Source: Halomonas sp. M20
Lineage (GTDB): Bacteria > Pseudomonadota > Gammaproteobacteria > Pseudomonadales > Halomonadaceae
NCBI RefSeq assembly: GCF_020622265.1
Contig: NZ_JACNMQ010000008.1
Span: 85,772-149,771 of the forward strand
DNA length: 64,000 nucleotides
Reading direction: 5' to 3'
Part shown: positions 1 through 9,106 of the stretch, piece by piece
How the letters are laid out: every line of letters starts with the position of its first letter
Position numbering within the stretch: the first letter of the stretch is position 1
Made by a program: the position numbers and the translations under genes
The notes under the pieces: model-generated
The model's input: the letters and a program-made list of their open reading frames with translations, nothing else
Databases searched by the model: none
Told to the model about the DNA's origin: nothing

Positions 1-5
1 CCTGG

Positions 6-692
6 GTGTTGCCGCCGACGCCACGACTGGCGCTGTGGGCCGCGATCGCGGGAACCTGCACGCTGCTTCTTTATCGGGCGCTTTCGCCTCAGGCGCGCAT
101 CGGCCGGGCCAAGCGTACGGCGCGTGAGGCTAGACAGCGGTTGAATCGCTTCGATGGTGAGTTTGCCGATGCAGGACCGCTGATCAAGGAACAGTTTGTT
201 GCGGCTTTCAAGCATCTTGGCCTGGTACTGCCTTCCACGCTGCTTTCCATCCTGCCGCTGCTGGCGCTGCTGGTATGGATCGAGACCGCCTATGGCTATA
301 CCTATCCCGCCCCAGGGAATACGCCAACCCTAACGACGGTGCCGGGTGAATTTCAAAGCGACTGGATCGGCGAGGGTAAGCCGCCCGAGCAGAACGGTGA
401 GCGATCGCCCTTGCGTCATATTCTAGTGCGCGACGATGAGGGTGTGATAACTGAAGTGGTGCTGACCGCGCCGGTACCGGTAATTGCTCAACGACAGTGG
501 TGGAACTGGCTGGTTGCCAACCCATTGGGTTATCTGCCTGAGAATAGCGCGCTGCGGCGTATCGAAATCGCGCTTCCACAGCAGACATATCTGCCGTTCG
601 GACCACCTTGGGTGCGCTCCTGGATGGTGATCTTCTTTCCAGTGATGTTGATCGTATCGTTGCTGGTCTATCGATGGGCACGTATAGAATGA
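6..692 (+). CDS. Membrane protein with EMC3/TMCO1-like layout (function unknown)
   Basis: A 228-residue protein read from a GTG at position 6; the true start may lie before the window, so the 5' end is uncertain. It has three likely membrane helices (residues about 8-27, 71-92 and 207-225). A basic, helical, coiled-coil-like stretch (about 30-68) sits between the first two, and a soluble loop of about 110 residues between the last two. Helix, charged coiled coil, then a helix pair is the layout of the EMC3/TMCO1/DUF106 arm of the Oxa1 insertase superfamily; that is an inference from layout, not a confirmed match. Its TGA overlaps the ATG of the sulfotransferase gene (ATGA), so the two are probably translated together. 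Confidence 0.6.
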   Translation: MLPPTPRLALWAAIAGTCTLLLYRALSPQARIGRAKRTAREARQRLNRFDGEFADAGPLIKEQFVAAFKHLGLVLPSTLLSILPLLALLVWIETAYGYTYPAPGNTPTLTTVPGEFQSDWIGEGKPPEQNGERSPLRHILVRDDEGVITEVVLTAPVPVIAQRQWWNWLVANPLGYLPENSALRRIEIALPQQTYLPFGPPWVRSWMVIFFPVMLIVSLLVYRWARIE

Positions 693-1804
693 GCAGCCAT
701 AAGAGTGACGATGACTTTTCAGTTCCCACCTGGATGCATGTACTGGGCGGTTGGGTAAACCGACATCCGCGCACCTGGATTCGCCTGGGGAACATGGAAA
801 CGCGACTGGTTCAAGAAATGATCGAGGACATACGGGTGGATCGTCCACTCTATGTTGCCGGGCTGGCGCGTTCCGGGACCACGGTGCTCCTTGAGCGTCT
901 GGCCGAGCACCCTGAGGTAGGCACCCATCGCTATGTGGACTTTCCACTGCTCCATACGCCGTACTGGTGGAACCGGTGGCTTTCTCTGGTGCCGCGGGGT
1001 AAGGAAGTTGCTCAGGAGCGTGCCCATAAGGACGGTATCGCCGTCACGTCCCAGAGCCCCGAGGCCTTCGAGGAAATGCTTTGGATGACCTTTTTTCCTC
1101 ATGCTCACGATCCGTCGAAAAGCTCGATTCTTGGGCGCGATGCACAGCATCCGGCATTCGAGCGCTTCTACGACGATCATATCCGCAAGCTACTGGCCAT
1201 TCACAAGCGAAAGCGCTACGCAGCCAAGGGCAACTATAATCTGGCACGACTGGGTTATCTGCATCGTCTTTACCCCGATGCTCGCTTTCTGCTGGCAATT
1301 CGTTCGCCGGTCGGACACATTGCCTCGCTGATGAAACAGCAGGCGCTTTTCGCCTGCGGCGAAGCCCATAATCCCCGTGCACTGGAGCACATGCGCCGAG
1401 TAGGGCACTTCGAGTTCGGTCTTGACCGCCGTGCCATCAATGTGGGCGATGACGCGCTTGCCAGCAAGATCGAAACGCTCTGGCGTGAAGGGTACGAGGT
1501 GGAAGGATGGGCGCGTTACTGGGCAGAACTCTATCGCCATGTGGCTGACACGCTAGAGGCGGCTCCCTCTCTACGCGAGGCTTGCCTGGTTCTGCGCTAT
1601 GAGGATCTATGCAATCAACCGATGCAGACCCTGACGAAGGTTTACGCCCACTGTCAGCTTGACGTCGATCCATCGGCACTCGCGCAGGCGGCGGCGGGGC
1701 TACATTTTCCCACCTACTACCAACCGCGCTTCAGTGACCAGGAGATGACGATGATCAAGGACATGACAAAGGAGACGGCTGCACGCTTTGGCTACGACGA
1801 ATAA
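689..1804 (+). CDS. PAPS-dependent sulfotransferase family protein
   Basis: A 371-residue protein expected to transfer a sulfuryl group from PAPS to an unknown acceptor. The 5'-phosphosulfate loop is seen at residues 58-66 (AGLARSGTT) and a 3'-phosphate motif around 203-213 (R205, S206 in an AIRSPVGHIAS context); both are typical of the Sulfotransfer_3 group. The ATG at 689 was chosen because it overlaps the stop of the preceding membrane-protein gene; in-frame starts at 608 and 674 lie inside that gene. The acceptor cannot be told from sequence. Coupling to a membrane protein suggests a surface or membrane-linked substrate, which is inference. Confidence 0.8.
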   Translation: MSSHKSDDDFSVPTWMHVLGGWVNRHPRTWIRLGNMETRLVQEMIEDIRVDRPLYVAGLARSGTTVLLERLAEHPEVGTHRYVDFPLLHTPYWWNRWLSLVPRGKEVAQERAHKDGIAVTSQSPEAFEEMLWMTFFPHAHDPSKSSILGRDAQHPAFERFYDDHIRKLLAIHKRKRYAAKGNYNLARLGYLHRLYPDARFLLAIRSPVGHIASLMKQQALFACGEAHNPRALEHMRRVGHFEFGLDRRAINVGDDALASKIETLWREGYEVEGWARYWAELYRHVADTLEAAPSLREACLVLRYEDLCNQPMQTLTKVYAHCQLDVDPSALAQAAAGLHFPTYYQPRFSDQEMTMIKDMTKETAARFGYDE

Positions 1805-2030
1805 GCGTTATTTACATTCCCAAGATCTAATTAAAAATACTTTGTTTTTTGCATAAAACCTGCTCAAGGATTCCCCCCCCAAGCCGTTAAATACGGTAAC
1901 AGATAGTAACTCACTATAAGCCGACACTCGCCGTGAATTGTTCACGGCGCCATAACGACGGACAGGCAAGGGCAAGCCCTGCTGGAGCCGCAACCAAGTG
2001 CAAACGGCACCAACGCAGGGGAATGGGAAT

Positions 2031-3014
2031 ATGTCAAATGGAAGGCCCTTGGCCTTGCTTCAGGAATCGCTATTGGGTAAATCGGCGGCGGAAGTATTGA
2101 CGCGTGAGGCGTTGACCGCCGAGCTGGAAGACGCCGGTCGCAATCTGGCGGGACCATTGCACCGATTGACGGATTCCTCGGATGAGTCTGGACGTATCGA
2201 CGCGAATGCCGCCAATATGCTCCAGCGCATGCATGAGCCGTTGATGAGACTTCGCGCCTGGGCATTGATGAGTGAGTCCGATGACGCGGTGACTATCGAT
2301 CCCGCCGTACTCGAGGATTTCATTCATCTTGTTGCCATGGCGCGGAGTCTGGCGGAATTTCATGCCACAACCGGCCCGCAGCGCTTGATGCATCTCATTG
2401 GTCTGGCTCAAGTACGTACGCGTCTGGAAGCCCATGTCGGGCTGACGCCGGCTATCGATATCCCCCTGCCAGCCAAGGCCCCGGGGCTGAATATTGTCGA
2501 AATTGCCGCCGTGTGTGGTCTCAAGCTGACGACCGTACGTAACGCTGTCTCACGCAGAGAGATGCCCTACGCCAAGAATGAAGGTGTCGCCCTCGACGAT
2601 GTTCTCGATTGGATGGTGCAGCGCAGCGGGTTCCTCTACTCTCACATCAATGCCACGACTTTGAATCGACGCATCAACGGACGACTCGTCAACGAAGAAC
2701 TAAAACGTAGCAAAGCGGTGGAGTTCGAACGTTGCATCAGTCGTCTGCGTCTTTCATTGTGGCGTATGCGCAAAGGAGAAAGGCGTCTGGCGCTCAATGC
2801 CGAAGGCGTCCGTAATTGCGTTCTGCTGCTGCCGGTCATTGCCCCGGAACTCATTGCGGACTTGGGGCTGGAGCAATTGGAGGATCGAAGCGACGATCCT
2901 GCCGCCTCGATGCATCGTGAAGCACTCGGCCTGTCGTCTGGAGAAACCCTATGGCAGTGCCATGTGCCGACCCTGGGCATACTTGAGAAGCTGCTTGAGC
3001 GCTTAAGCCAGTGA
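2031..3014 (+). CDS. Unrecognised protein with central helix-turn-helix
   Basis: A 327-residue soluble protein that I do not recognise. The N-terminal half is mainly helical and acidic. Residues about 153-195 read as a MerR/excisionase-style helix-turn-helix (NIVEIAAVCGLKLTTVRNAVSRR) followed by a segment like a wing or recognition element. The C-terminal third is basic and then acidic. The ATG at 2031 has a good Shine-Dalgarno (AGGGGAA); an upstream GTG at 1998 has none. It stands alone behind an AT-rich leader of about 225 bp and ends at a hairpin shared with rarD. DNA binding is an inference from the HTH only. Confidence 0.6.
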   Translation: MSNGRPLALLQESLLGKSAAEVLTREALTAELEDAGRNLAGPLHRLTDSSDESGRIDANAANMLQRMHEPLMRLRAWALMSESDDAVTIDPAVLEDFIHLVAMARSLAEFHATTGPQRLMHLIGLAQVRTRLEAHVGLTPAIDIPLPAKAPGLNIVEIAAVCGLKLTTVRNAVSRREMPYAKNEGVALDDVLDWMVQRSGFLYSHINATTLNRRINGRLVNEELKRSKAVEFERCISRLRLSLWRMRKGERRLALNAEGVRNCVLLLPVIAPELIADLGLEQLEDRSDDPAASMHREALGLSSGETLWQCHVPTLGILEKLLERLSQ

Positions 3015-3020
3015 GAATAG

Positions 3021-3045
3021 CGCTGATCCAATTTATGGATCAGCG
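3021..3045. terminator. Bidirectional hairpin between HTH gene and rarD
   Basis: Perfect 10-bp inverted repeat (CGCTGATCCA at 3021-3030 and TGGATCAGCG at 3036-3045) with a 5-nt loop ATTTA. It overlaps the last codons of rarD and follows the HTH gene stop by 6 bp. Placement between convergent genes fits a shared terminator, although no run of T follows on either side. Confidence 0.55.
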
Positions 3046-3957
3046 TGCCGTGGCTGTACTGGTGCGGGAGCGGCCCTGCCAGGCGGCATAGGAATACATC
3101 GCCAGGCCGATCCAGATCATCACGAAAGTGACCAGTTGGATCGGCCTCAGTGGCTCCTCGAAGACCAGCAAGGCTATGAAGAATTGAATGGTAGGGTTGA
3201 TGTACATCAGAAATCCTATCGTTGCCAGGCGCAGGCGATGAGTCGCGCCGGCAAAGGCGATCAACGGCAGGGCCGTCACCACGCCGCTGGCCATGAGCAG
3301 CAGATTGGCCTGTGCATCACCGATCATGAAGTGGGAGTAGCCCGCGTTGATGAGCCAGAATAGCGCGATGAGCGCCACGGGCAGCAACAACAGCGTCTCG
3401 ACGAATAGTCCCGTCACCCCGTCCAGGGGTACCTGCTTGCGGAACAGACCATAGGTCCCAAAAGAGAGCGCCAGGCATAATGTAATCCAGGGCAGTTCGC
3501 CCAATACCACCAGCTGAATGACGATAGCCAGTGTCGCCAATCCAACCGCCATGCCCTGTAGAAGCCGCATGCGCTCCTTGAGTATCAACATCCCTAGCAG
3601 CACATTGACCAGAGGTGTCAGAAAATAGCCAAGGCTTGCTTGAAAGACATGGCGTGTTTCCACTGCATAGATATAGATGCCCCAGTTCAACGCAATCAAT
3701 ACCGCACAGGCGAGTACTCGTCCCAGGCGTTGTGGGTGCCTGAGTGCGCCGAGCACCGGTGACCAGCGGCGCAGCACCGTTACCAGCAGGGCCAGAAACA
3801 GGCAGGACCAGATCACCCGATGGACGAGCACTTCCCAAGCCGGAACCCCCTCGAAAAGCGCAAAGAACAGCGGGAAGCAACCCCACCACAAATAAGCGAA
3901 AAGGCCCAGAAGGACGCCACGAGTGACTTCCTTGTCAGGCTGTAGGGGCAGGCTCAT
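3040..3957 (-). CDS. rarD: RarD-type EamA/DMT family transporter
   Basis: A 305-residue inner-membrane protein with about ten hydrophobic helices in two EamA repeats. The opening segment (GVLLGLFAYLWWGCFPLFF) and the LNWGIYIYAV and SLGYFLTPLVN stretches are characteristic of RarD proteins, named for chloramphenicol sensitivity in Pseudomonas; the substrate is not settled in the family. A strong Shine-Dalgarno (AAGGAGG) lies about 12 nt before the ATG. It is monocistronic, divergent from the amidase gene and convergent with the HTH gene. Confidence 0.88.
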   Translation of the reverse strand: MSLPLQPDKEVTRGVLLGLFAYLWWGCFPLFFALFEGVPAWEVLVHRVIWSCLFLALLVTVLRRWSPVLGALRHPQRLGRVLACAVLIALNWGIYIYAVETRHVFQASLGYFLTPLVNVLLGMLILKERMRLLQGMAVGLATLAIVIQLVVLGELPWITLCLALSFGTYGLFRKQVPLDGVTGLFVETLLLLPVALIALFWLINAGYSHFMIGDAQANLLLMASGVVTALPLIAFAGATHRLRLATIGFLMYINPTIQFFIALLVFEEPLRPIQLVTFVMIWIGLAMYSYAAWQGRSRTSTATAR

Positions 3958-4151
3958 GATCGGTCGTGTCCTCCTTGTTGGTTAACGCGCTAATCTAACA
4001 CACTCCCCATACGCAATGGACTGTATGTATCCGCGATGTTTCTTAATGGGGGGAAGAAGGCATTCAGGCTGCAGACCCTTGCTTACTCAGTTAGTCTTAT
4101 GGACAGGAAACATGATTTGGATAACGCATCCTGCCGCCAAGGAGAATCAGC

Positions 4152-4955
4152 ATGAGTGAATTGCGCACGACTTTGGTGCAGGCGGATCTGCGCTGGGAAG
4201 ACCCTGAGGCCAACTGTCGGCTGCTTGATGAACAGCTCGGCACCCTGGGAGGCGACGATACGGATCTGATCGTATTGCCGGAAATGTTCGCCACCGGGTT
4301 CACCATGAACTCCCGGGAGATGGCGGAGCCCATGGAGCAAAGTTCGAGCGTGGCCTGGCTGCGGGATCAAGCGATCAAGCGCCGCTGTGTGATAACCGGC
4401 AGTATCGCGGTCACTGCCGGTGGCGAATACTATAATCGCCTGGTCTGGGCGACCCCGGACGGTGAGCTGATTCATTACGACAAACGACATCTGTTTCGCA
4501 TGGCCGGCGAACATGAACGCTACGGCATGGGCGATAGCCGCAGAGTGGTCGAACTCAAGGGCTTCCGCATTCTGTTGACGGTCTGCTACGACCTACGTTT
4601 TCCCGTCTGGCTGCGACAGCAGCCAAGCGCAGATGAACATTTCGAGTACGATGCCTTGCTCTGCATTGCCAATTGGCCGGCACCGCGCCGTCAGCCTTGG
4701 CGTACTCTGTTACAGGCGAGAGCCATCGAAAATCTGTGTTATGTCATCGGGGTGAATCGAGTAGGCGAAGACGCCAAGAAGCAGGCCTATGCGGGGGACT
4801 CGATGCTCGTGGACTTCAAGGGCGATCCATTGATCGACGAGCCTCGGGATCAGCCTTTCATTCGCACAGGCTCTTTCGATCGAGAGTCACTTTCCGAGTT
4901 TCGTGATAAATTCCCGGCCTGGATGGATGCGGATCGTTTTACACTGGAGGTTTGA
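4152..4955 (+). CDS. yafV: Omega-amidase YafV (nitrilase superfamily)
   Basis: A 267-residue carbon-nitrogen hydrolase. The nitrilase catalytic triad is visible as E44 (VLPEMF), K111 (YDKRHLF) and C145 (VCYDLRFP). Length, the FATGFTMNS segment and the HLFRMAGE motif place it with YafV/NIT2 omega-amidases, which hydrolyse alpha-ketoglutaramate or alpha-ketosuccinamate in glutamine transaminase and methionine salvage. It acts in the cytosol. Its stop overlaps the rsuA start by one base (TGATG), giving a two-gene unit transcribed away from rarD. Confidence 0.85.
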   Translation: MSELRTTLVQADLRWEDPEANCRLLDEQLGTLGGDDTDLIVLPEMFATGFTMNSREMAEPMEQSSSVAWLRDQAIKRRCVITGSIAVTAGGEYYNRLVWATPDGELIHYDKRHLFRMAGEHERYGMGDSRRVVELKGFRILLTVCYDLRFPVWLRQQPSADEHFEYDALLCIANWPAPRRQPWRTLLQARAIENLCYVIGVNRVGEDAKKQAYAGDSMLVDFKGDPLIDEPRDQPFIRTGSFDRESLSEFRDKFPAWMDADRFTLEV

Positions 4956-5656
4956 TGCGGCTGGACAAGTTTCTCAGCGAGACCACGGATCTATCCCGCA
5001 GCTTGGCCAAGAAGGCCTTGCATCGGGAAGAGGTCAGCGTGGATGGAGAGATCACCAAGAATCCTGCGACCCAGGTCGATGAATCGAGCGACGTGCGTTG
5101 GCAAGGCGAGCCGCTTGAGCTTTCAGGCCCGCGCTATTTGATGATGCACAAACCATTGGGCATTGAATGCACGACCCGTCCCGGACGCTATCCGATAGTG
5201 CAAGAGTTGATCGATCTGCCCAATGTGGATCGGTTGCATTCAGTAGGGCGTCTGGATGTAGACACGACCGGACTGGTGCTGCTCACCGACGACGGACAAT
5301 GGTCGCATCGCGTGACTTCGCCCAAGAAGCGCTGTGCCAAGGTCTATGTGGCGACGCTTGCCGAACCACTGGAAGGTGAAGCCGGGGAACGAGCCATCAA
5401 GGCGTTTGCCAAAGGCGTACAACTCGATGGTGAGGAGAAGCTAACGCAGCCCGCGGAACTTGCGTTGATGTCTCCTTGGCAAGTACGCCTGACGATCACT
5501 GAAGGCAAGTACCATCAGGTGCGCCGCATGTTTGCCGCCATCGGCAACCATGTGGAAACGCTGCATCGTGAATCGATCGGTCCTCTGCAGCTCGATCCTG
5601 ATCTCGAACCGGGAGAGTGTCGGTTCTTGCGACCGGCTGAAATTGCTGCGTTCTGA
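4955..5656 (+). CDS. rsuA: 16S rRNA pseudouridine(516) synthase RsuA
   Basis: A 233-residue protein with an N-terminal S4 RNA-binding domain (about 1-55) and an RsuA/RluB/E/F catalytic domain. The catalytic aspartate is D101 in GRLDVDTTG. The stretches GPRYLMMHKP, LTDDGQWSHR and GKYHQVRRMFAAIGNHV follow E. coli RsuA closely, so the target is probably U516 of 16S rRNA. The ATG at 4955 overlaps the yafV stop; an in-frame TTG one codon earlier is less likely. RluE/RluF are alternatives but fit less well. Confidence 0.87.
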   Translation: MRLDKFLSETTDLSRSLAKKALHREEVSVDGEITKNPATQVDESSDVRWQGEPLELSGPRYLMMHKPLGIECTTRPGRYPIVQELIDLPNVDRLHSVGRLDVDTTGLVLLTDDGQWSHRVTSPKKRCAKVYVATLAEPLEGEAGERAIKAFAKGVQLDGEEKLTQPAELALMSPWQVRLTITEGKYHQVRRMFAAIGNHVETLHRESIGPLQLDPDLEPGECRFLRPAEIAAF

Positions 5657-5761
5657 TTTATACCGTTATCTTGCTTCCTGAAATCAGGTTTCACTCATTC
5701 TGTTTCGCCGATACGTGATGTCACCGTATGGGGTGCAGTGCAGTTAAAAGGAGAAACGGAC

Positions 5762-6421
5762 ATGACCAAAATAAATAAACAACAGATCGTCGATGCACTG
5801 CTCGAATGCCATGGCCGTACTTTCGCCCAGGAGTTTGGCATTACGCTCCAGCATGATACCCCCGCGCCTTTGTTCAGATTGCTGTGTTTTTCTTTGCTGA
5901 CCAGTGCACCTCTGAGCGCGAACGCCGCCATGCAAGCCTGCAAGGCGCTGGGCAAGGCGGGCTGGACGACCCCGAGCAAGATGTCGAATTCGACCTGGGA
6001 GCAGCGCGTTAGAGTGCTCAACGCGAATGGCTACGCACGCTACGATGAGAAAACCGCCCATCAGCTCGAGGCCATGACCACGCACTTGCAAGAGACCTAC
6101 GCTGGCGACTTGCGCCAGCTGCGCAGCGCGGCAGATGGCGATATAAAAAAGGCTCGGAACTTGCTCAAGGAGTTCAAGGGCATCGGTGACGTTGGCGCGG
6201 ATATCTTTCTACGCGAAGTTCAACAGTGCTGGGATGAATTTCGTCCCTTTGCCGACAAGATGGCATTGAAATCCAGTGCCAAGCTGAATCTGGGCGACGA
6301 TGCGGAAAAACTCGCGAAACAAGTCAATTCAAATGACTTTGCGAGGCTAGTGGCAGCGCTGGTGCGCACACAGCTGGCGAAGGACCATGACCGGGTGCTT
6401 GAAGTAGCCGGCGCCAGCTAG
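5762..6421 (+). CDS. HhH-GPD-like protein (endonuclease III-like)
   Basis: A 219-residue protein with the helix-hairpin-helix of base-excision DNA glycosylases at about 133-152 (LLKEFKGIGDVGADIFL), followed by a possible catalytic aspartate D165 (RPFADKMAL). It lacks the C-terminal four-cysteine iron-sulfur loop of endonuclease III and MutY. Glycosylase activity is therefore an inference and the substrate is unknown. The ATG at 5762 has a strong Shine-Dalgarno (AAAGGAGAAA). It is a stand-alone gene, convergent with yejF, whose last codon overlaps its stop by 4 bp. Confidence 0.7.
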   Translation: MTKINKQQIVDALLECHGRTFAQEFGITLQHDTPAPLFRLLCFSLLTSAPLSANAAMQACKALGKAGWTTPSKMSNSTWEQRVRVLNANGYARYDEKTAHQLEAMTTHLQETYAGDLRQLRSAADGDIKKARNLLKEFKGIGDVGADIFLREVQQCWDEFRPFADKMALKSSAKLNLGDDAEKLAKQVNSNDFARLVAALVRTQLAKDHDRVLEVAGAS

Positions 6422-8010
6422 TCACTACTACTGCCCAAACCCGCCGCCTCGACCAACGCCTTCGTGTACTCACTTCGTGGAGTGCCGAGTACCTGTTCGC
6501 ATTCGCCTTGCTCCACGACATGACCTTCCTTGAGCACTATTACCCGATGGGCCATGGCACGCACCACCGCCAGGTCGTGACTGATGAACAGATAGCTCAT
6601 GCCGCGTTTGGCCTGCAAATCACGCAATAGCGCAACCAACTGTTTCTGCACGGTGCGGTCCAGTGCCGAAGTGGGTTCGTCGAGTACCAATAAATCCGGT
6701 TCGAGGATGATGGCGCGGGCCACGGCGATGCGCTGGCGTTGGCCTCCGGAAAATTCGTGGGGGTAGCGGGCAGCACACTCTTCCGGTAAACCCACTTCGC
6801 GTAGTGAGGCCAACACTCGCTGCTGAATATCGCCGCGATCAAGTTCGGGATGGTGAAAACGCAGGCCCTCGCTGATGATATCCGCCACCGGAAGCCGCGG
6901 GGATAAGGAGCCATAGGGGTCCTGGAAGACGACCTGCATCTGCCGGCGCTGACGTCTCAAGGCGTTGCCGCTCATGCGATCGAGCCGCTCCCCGTTAAAA
7001 TCGATTTCACCGCTGGCCGGGGTAAGGCGCAGCAGGGCCATGGCCAGAGTCGTCTTGCCGGAGCCTGATTCGCCGACGATGCCCAGAGTTTCTCCCTTGC
7101 GCAGATAGAGATCGAGAGGCTGAACCGCAACAAAAGGACTTGGCCTGCGAGAGAAAAGCCGCTTAGGGCGGGAAAACGCCACCTGGAGTCGTCGGGCTTC
7201 CAGCAGCGGCGTGTGGTTGCTGATCGCCGTGGGCTGTCCTTCCGGCTCCGCGGACAACAGCAGGCGGGTATAGTCGCTGCGGGGTCGGCTGAAAACGTCA
7301 CTGACGGGGCCGGTTTCCTGAACGCGTCCGCGATAGAGGACACAGACTCGATCCGCATGACGCCGCACCAGGTTGAGATCGTGGGTGATAAGCAGCATGG
7401 CCATGCCGTGACGCTCGCGCAGATCGTCAAGCAGAGCCAGAATTTCTTGCTGTACCGTAACGTCCAGCGCCGTGGTGGGCTCATCCGCGATCAACAAGCG
7501 CGGATTGTTGGCGATGGCCATGGCAATCATCACTCGTTGGCGCTGCCCGCCGGAAAGCTGATGCGGCCAGGCATCGAGCAATTCGTCCGGTCGCGGCAGC
7601 TTGACCTGAACCAGCAGTTCGCGCACCCGTTCTCGGGCGGCGCGACCGCTTAGCCCCTGATGTAGCCGCAGGGTCTCGCCGATCTGTTTGACGATGGTAT
7701 GCAGCGGATTCAAGGAAGTCATCGGCTCCTGAAAGATGAAGCCGACCTGATTGCCGCGAACGGTGCGCCAGTCACCCTCGCTCAGACGCGCGAGATCGCG
7801 CTCTTCCAGGTAGCTTTCGCCGCGTACCTCGGCGCTTTTCGGTAGCAGGTTGATGGCGCCAAGGGCGCTGACGGATTTGCCGGAGCCGGATTCGCCCACC
7901 AGGGCCAGGGTTTCGCCGCGACGTATATGCAAAGACAAGTCTTCGACCACCGGGGCTCCATCGAAAGCCACCGTGAAATTCTTCAGCGAGAACACCGGTT
8001 CAGCGCTCAT
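6418..8010 (-). CDS. yejF: Peptide ABC importer, duplicated ATPase YejF
   Basis: A 530-residue protein made of two ABC ATPase domains in one chain. Walker A motifs are at 39-46 (GESGSGKS) and 313-320 (GESGSGKT), signatures at 152-158 (LSGGQRQ) and 420-427 (FSGGQRQR), and the first Walker B is at 173-178. The fused layout is typical of YejF, which powers the YejABEF importer for oligopeptides, microcin C and, in some bacteria, muropeptides. The gene is last in the array and overlaps yejE by 11 bp. Confidence 0.92.
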   Translation of the reverse strand: MSAEPVFSLKNFTVAFDGAPVVEDLSLHIRRGETLALVGESGSGKSVSALGAINLLPKSAEVRGESYLEERDLARLSEGDWRTVRGNQVGFIFQEPMTSLNPLHTIVKQIGETLRLHQGLSGRAARERVRELLVQVKLPRPDELLDAWPHQLSGGQRQRVMIAMAIANNPRLLIADEPTTALDVTVQQEILALLDDLRERHGMAMLLITHDLNLVRRHADRVCVLYRGRVQETGPVSDVFSRPRSDYTRLLLSAEPEGQPTAISNHTPLLEARRLQVAFSRPKRLFSRRPSPFVAVQPLDLYLRKGETLGIVGESGSGKTTLAMALLRLTPASGEIDFNGERLDRMSGNALRRQRRQMQVVFQDPYGSLSPRLPVADIISEGLRFHHPELDRGDIQQRVLASLREVGLPEECAARYPHEFSGGQRQRIAVARAIILEPDLLVLDEPTSALDRTVQKQLVALLRDLQAKRGMSYLFISHDLAVVRAMAHRVIVLKEGHVVEQGECEQVLGTPRSEYTKALVEAAGLGSSSD

Positions 8011-9106
8011 CCACGGACTCCTTCGTTGTTGAAATCCGTTCTGGCTTGGCTGTCAGGGCGGCAATGATATGACGCGGGTCGAAGGCATCCCGCAGGCCTT
8101 CGCCGATGAATACCAGCAATGAGAGCATCACGCTCAGGGTGATGAACGCGGTGACGCCAAGCCAGGGCGCCTGCAGGTTGTTCTTGCCCTGGGCCACCAG
8201 CTCGCCCAGGGAGGGTGATCCTGGTGGCAGGCCAAAGCCAAGGAAGTCCAGCGCGGTCAGGGTGGTGATGGCGCCGGTAAACAGAAAAGGAATGAACGTC
8301 AGGGTGGCGACCATGGCATTGGGCAGCACGTGGCGCCACATGATCAGCCGCGATGGCAATCCCAGCGCCCGGGCGGCACGCACATATTCGAGATTTCGCG
8401 CTCGCAGAAATTCCGCGCGCACGATGTCCACCAGTCCCAGCCAGGAGAACAACAGCATGATGCCCAATAGCCACCAGAGGTTGGGCTCGACCAGGCTGGC
8501 GAGAATAATGAGCAGAAACAGTACCGGCAGGCCGGACCAGATCTCCGTCAGGCGCTGGCCGATGAGATCCGTCTTGCCGCCGAAATATCCCTGGATACCG
8601 CCGACGAGCACGCCCAGTATCAGCGACCCCAGCGTCAGCACCAGAGCGAAGACCACGGAAAGCCGAAAGCCGTAGATCACTCGGGCCATCACGTCACGCC
8701 CCTGGTCGTCGGTGCCCAGCCAATGACGAGTGCTGGGGGGCGAGGGGGCGGGTTGCCTCAAGCCGCGATCCAGGGTGTCGTAGGCAAACGGAATCGGTGG
8801 CCATAGCATCCAGCCCTGAGCCTCTATCTCGTCGATGACGAAGGAGTCGCGATAATCCGTGCTGGTAGGCAGGAAACCGCCGAACTCGGTTTCAGGATAA
8901 TCCACCAGCAACGGCGTATACCATTGATCCTGATACTTGATCACTAGCGGTTTGTCATTGGCGATCAACTCGGCGCCCAGGCTGAGCACGAACAATAGCG
9001 AGAACAACCAGAGGGCGAATCGAGCCCGACCATTGGCGCGAAATACCGCCATCCGGCGACGAGTGATCGGCGAGAGCGTGGGTGTGAAGCGTTCGATGAG
9101 CGCCAT
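8000..9106 (-). CDS. yejE: Peptide ABC importer permease YejE
   Basis: A 368-residue inner-membrane permease. It has an N-terminal helix (about 28-48) followed by a roughly 90-residue periplasmic segment with the YejE-type YQDQWYTPLLVDYPETEFGGF stretch region, then a five-helix BPD_transp_1 domain. The EAA loop is seen near RAARALGLPSRLIMWRHVLPNA. It forms the channel with YejB. Its start overlaps the yejB stop by one base and its end overlaps yejF, so translation is probably coupled along the operon. Confidence 0.92.
   Translation of the reverse strand: MALIERFTPTLSPITRRRMAVFRANGRARFALWLFSLLFVLSLGAELIANDKPLVIKYQDQWYTPLLVDYPETEFGGFLPTSTDYRDSFVIDEIEAQGWMLWPPIPFAYDTLDRGLRQPAPSPPSTRHWLGTDDQGRDVMARVIYGFRLSVVFALVLTLGSLILGVLVGGIQGYFGGKTDLIGQRLTEIWSGLPVLFLLIILASLVEPNLWWLLGIMLLFSWLGLVDIVRAEFLRARNLEYVRAARALGLPSRLIMWRHVLPNAMVATLTFIPFLFTGAITTLTALDFLGFGLPPGSPSLGELVAQGKNNLQAPWLGVTAFITLSVMLSLLVFIGEGLRDAFDPRHIIAALTAKPERISTTKESVDER

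Noticed and set aside
5711..5729. Near-palindrome ATACGTGATGTCACCGTAT before the HhH-GPD gene
   Set aside because: Arms differ by one inserted base and there is no second copy; not enough to call an operator.
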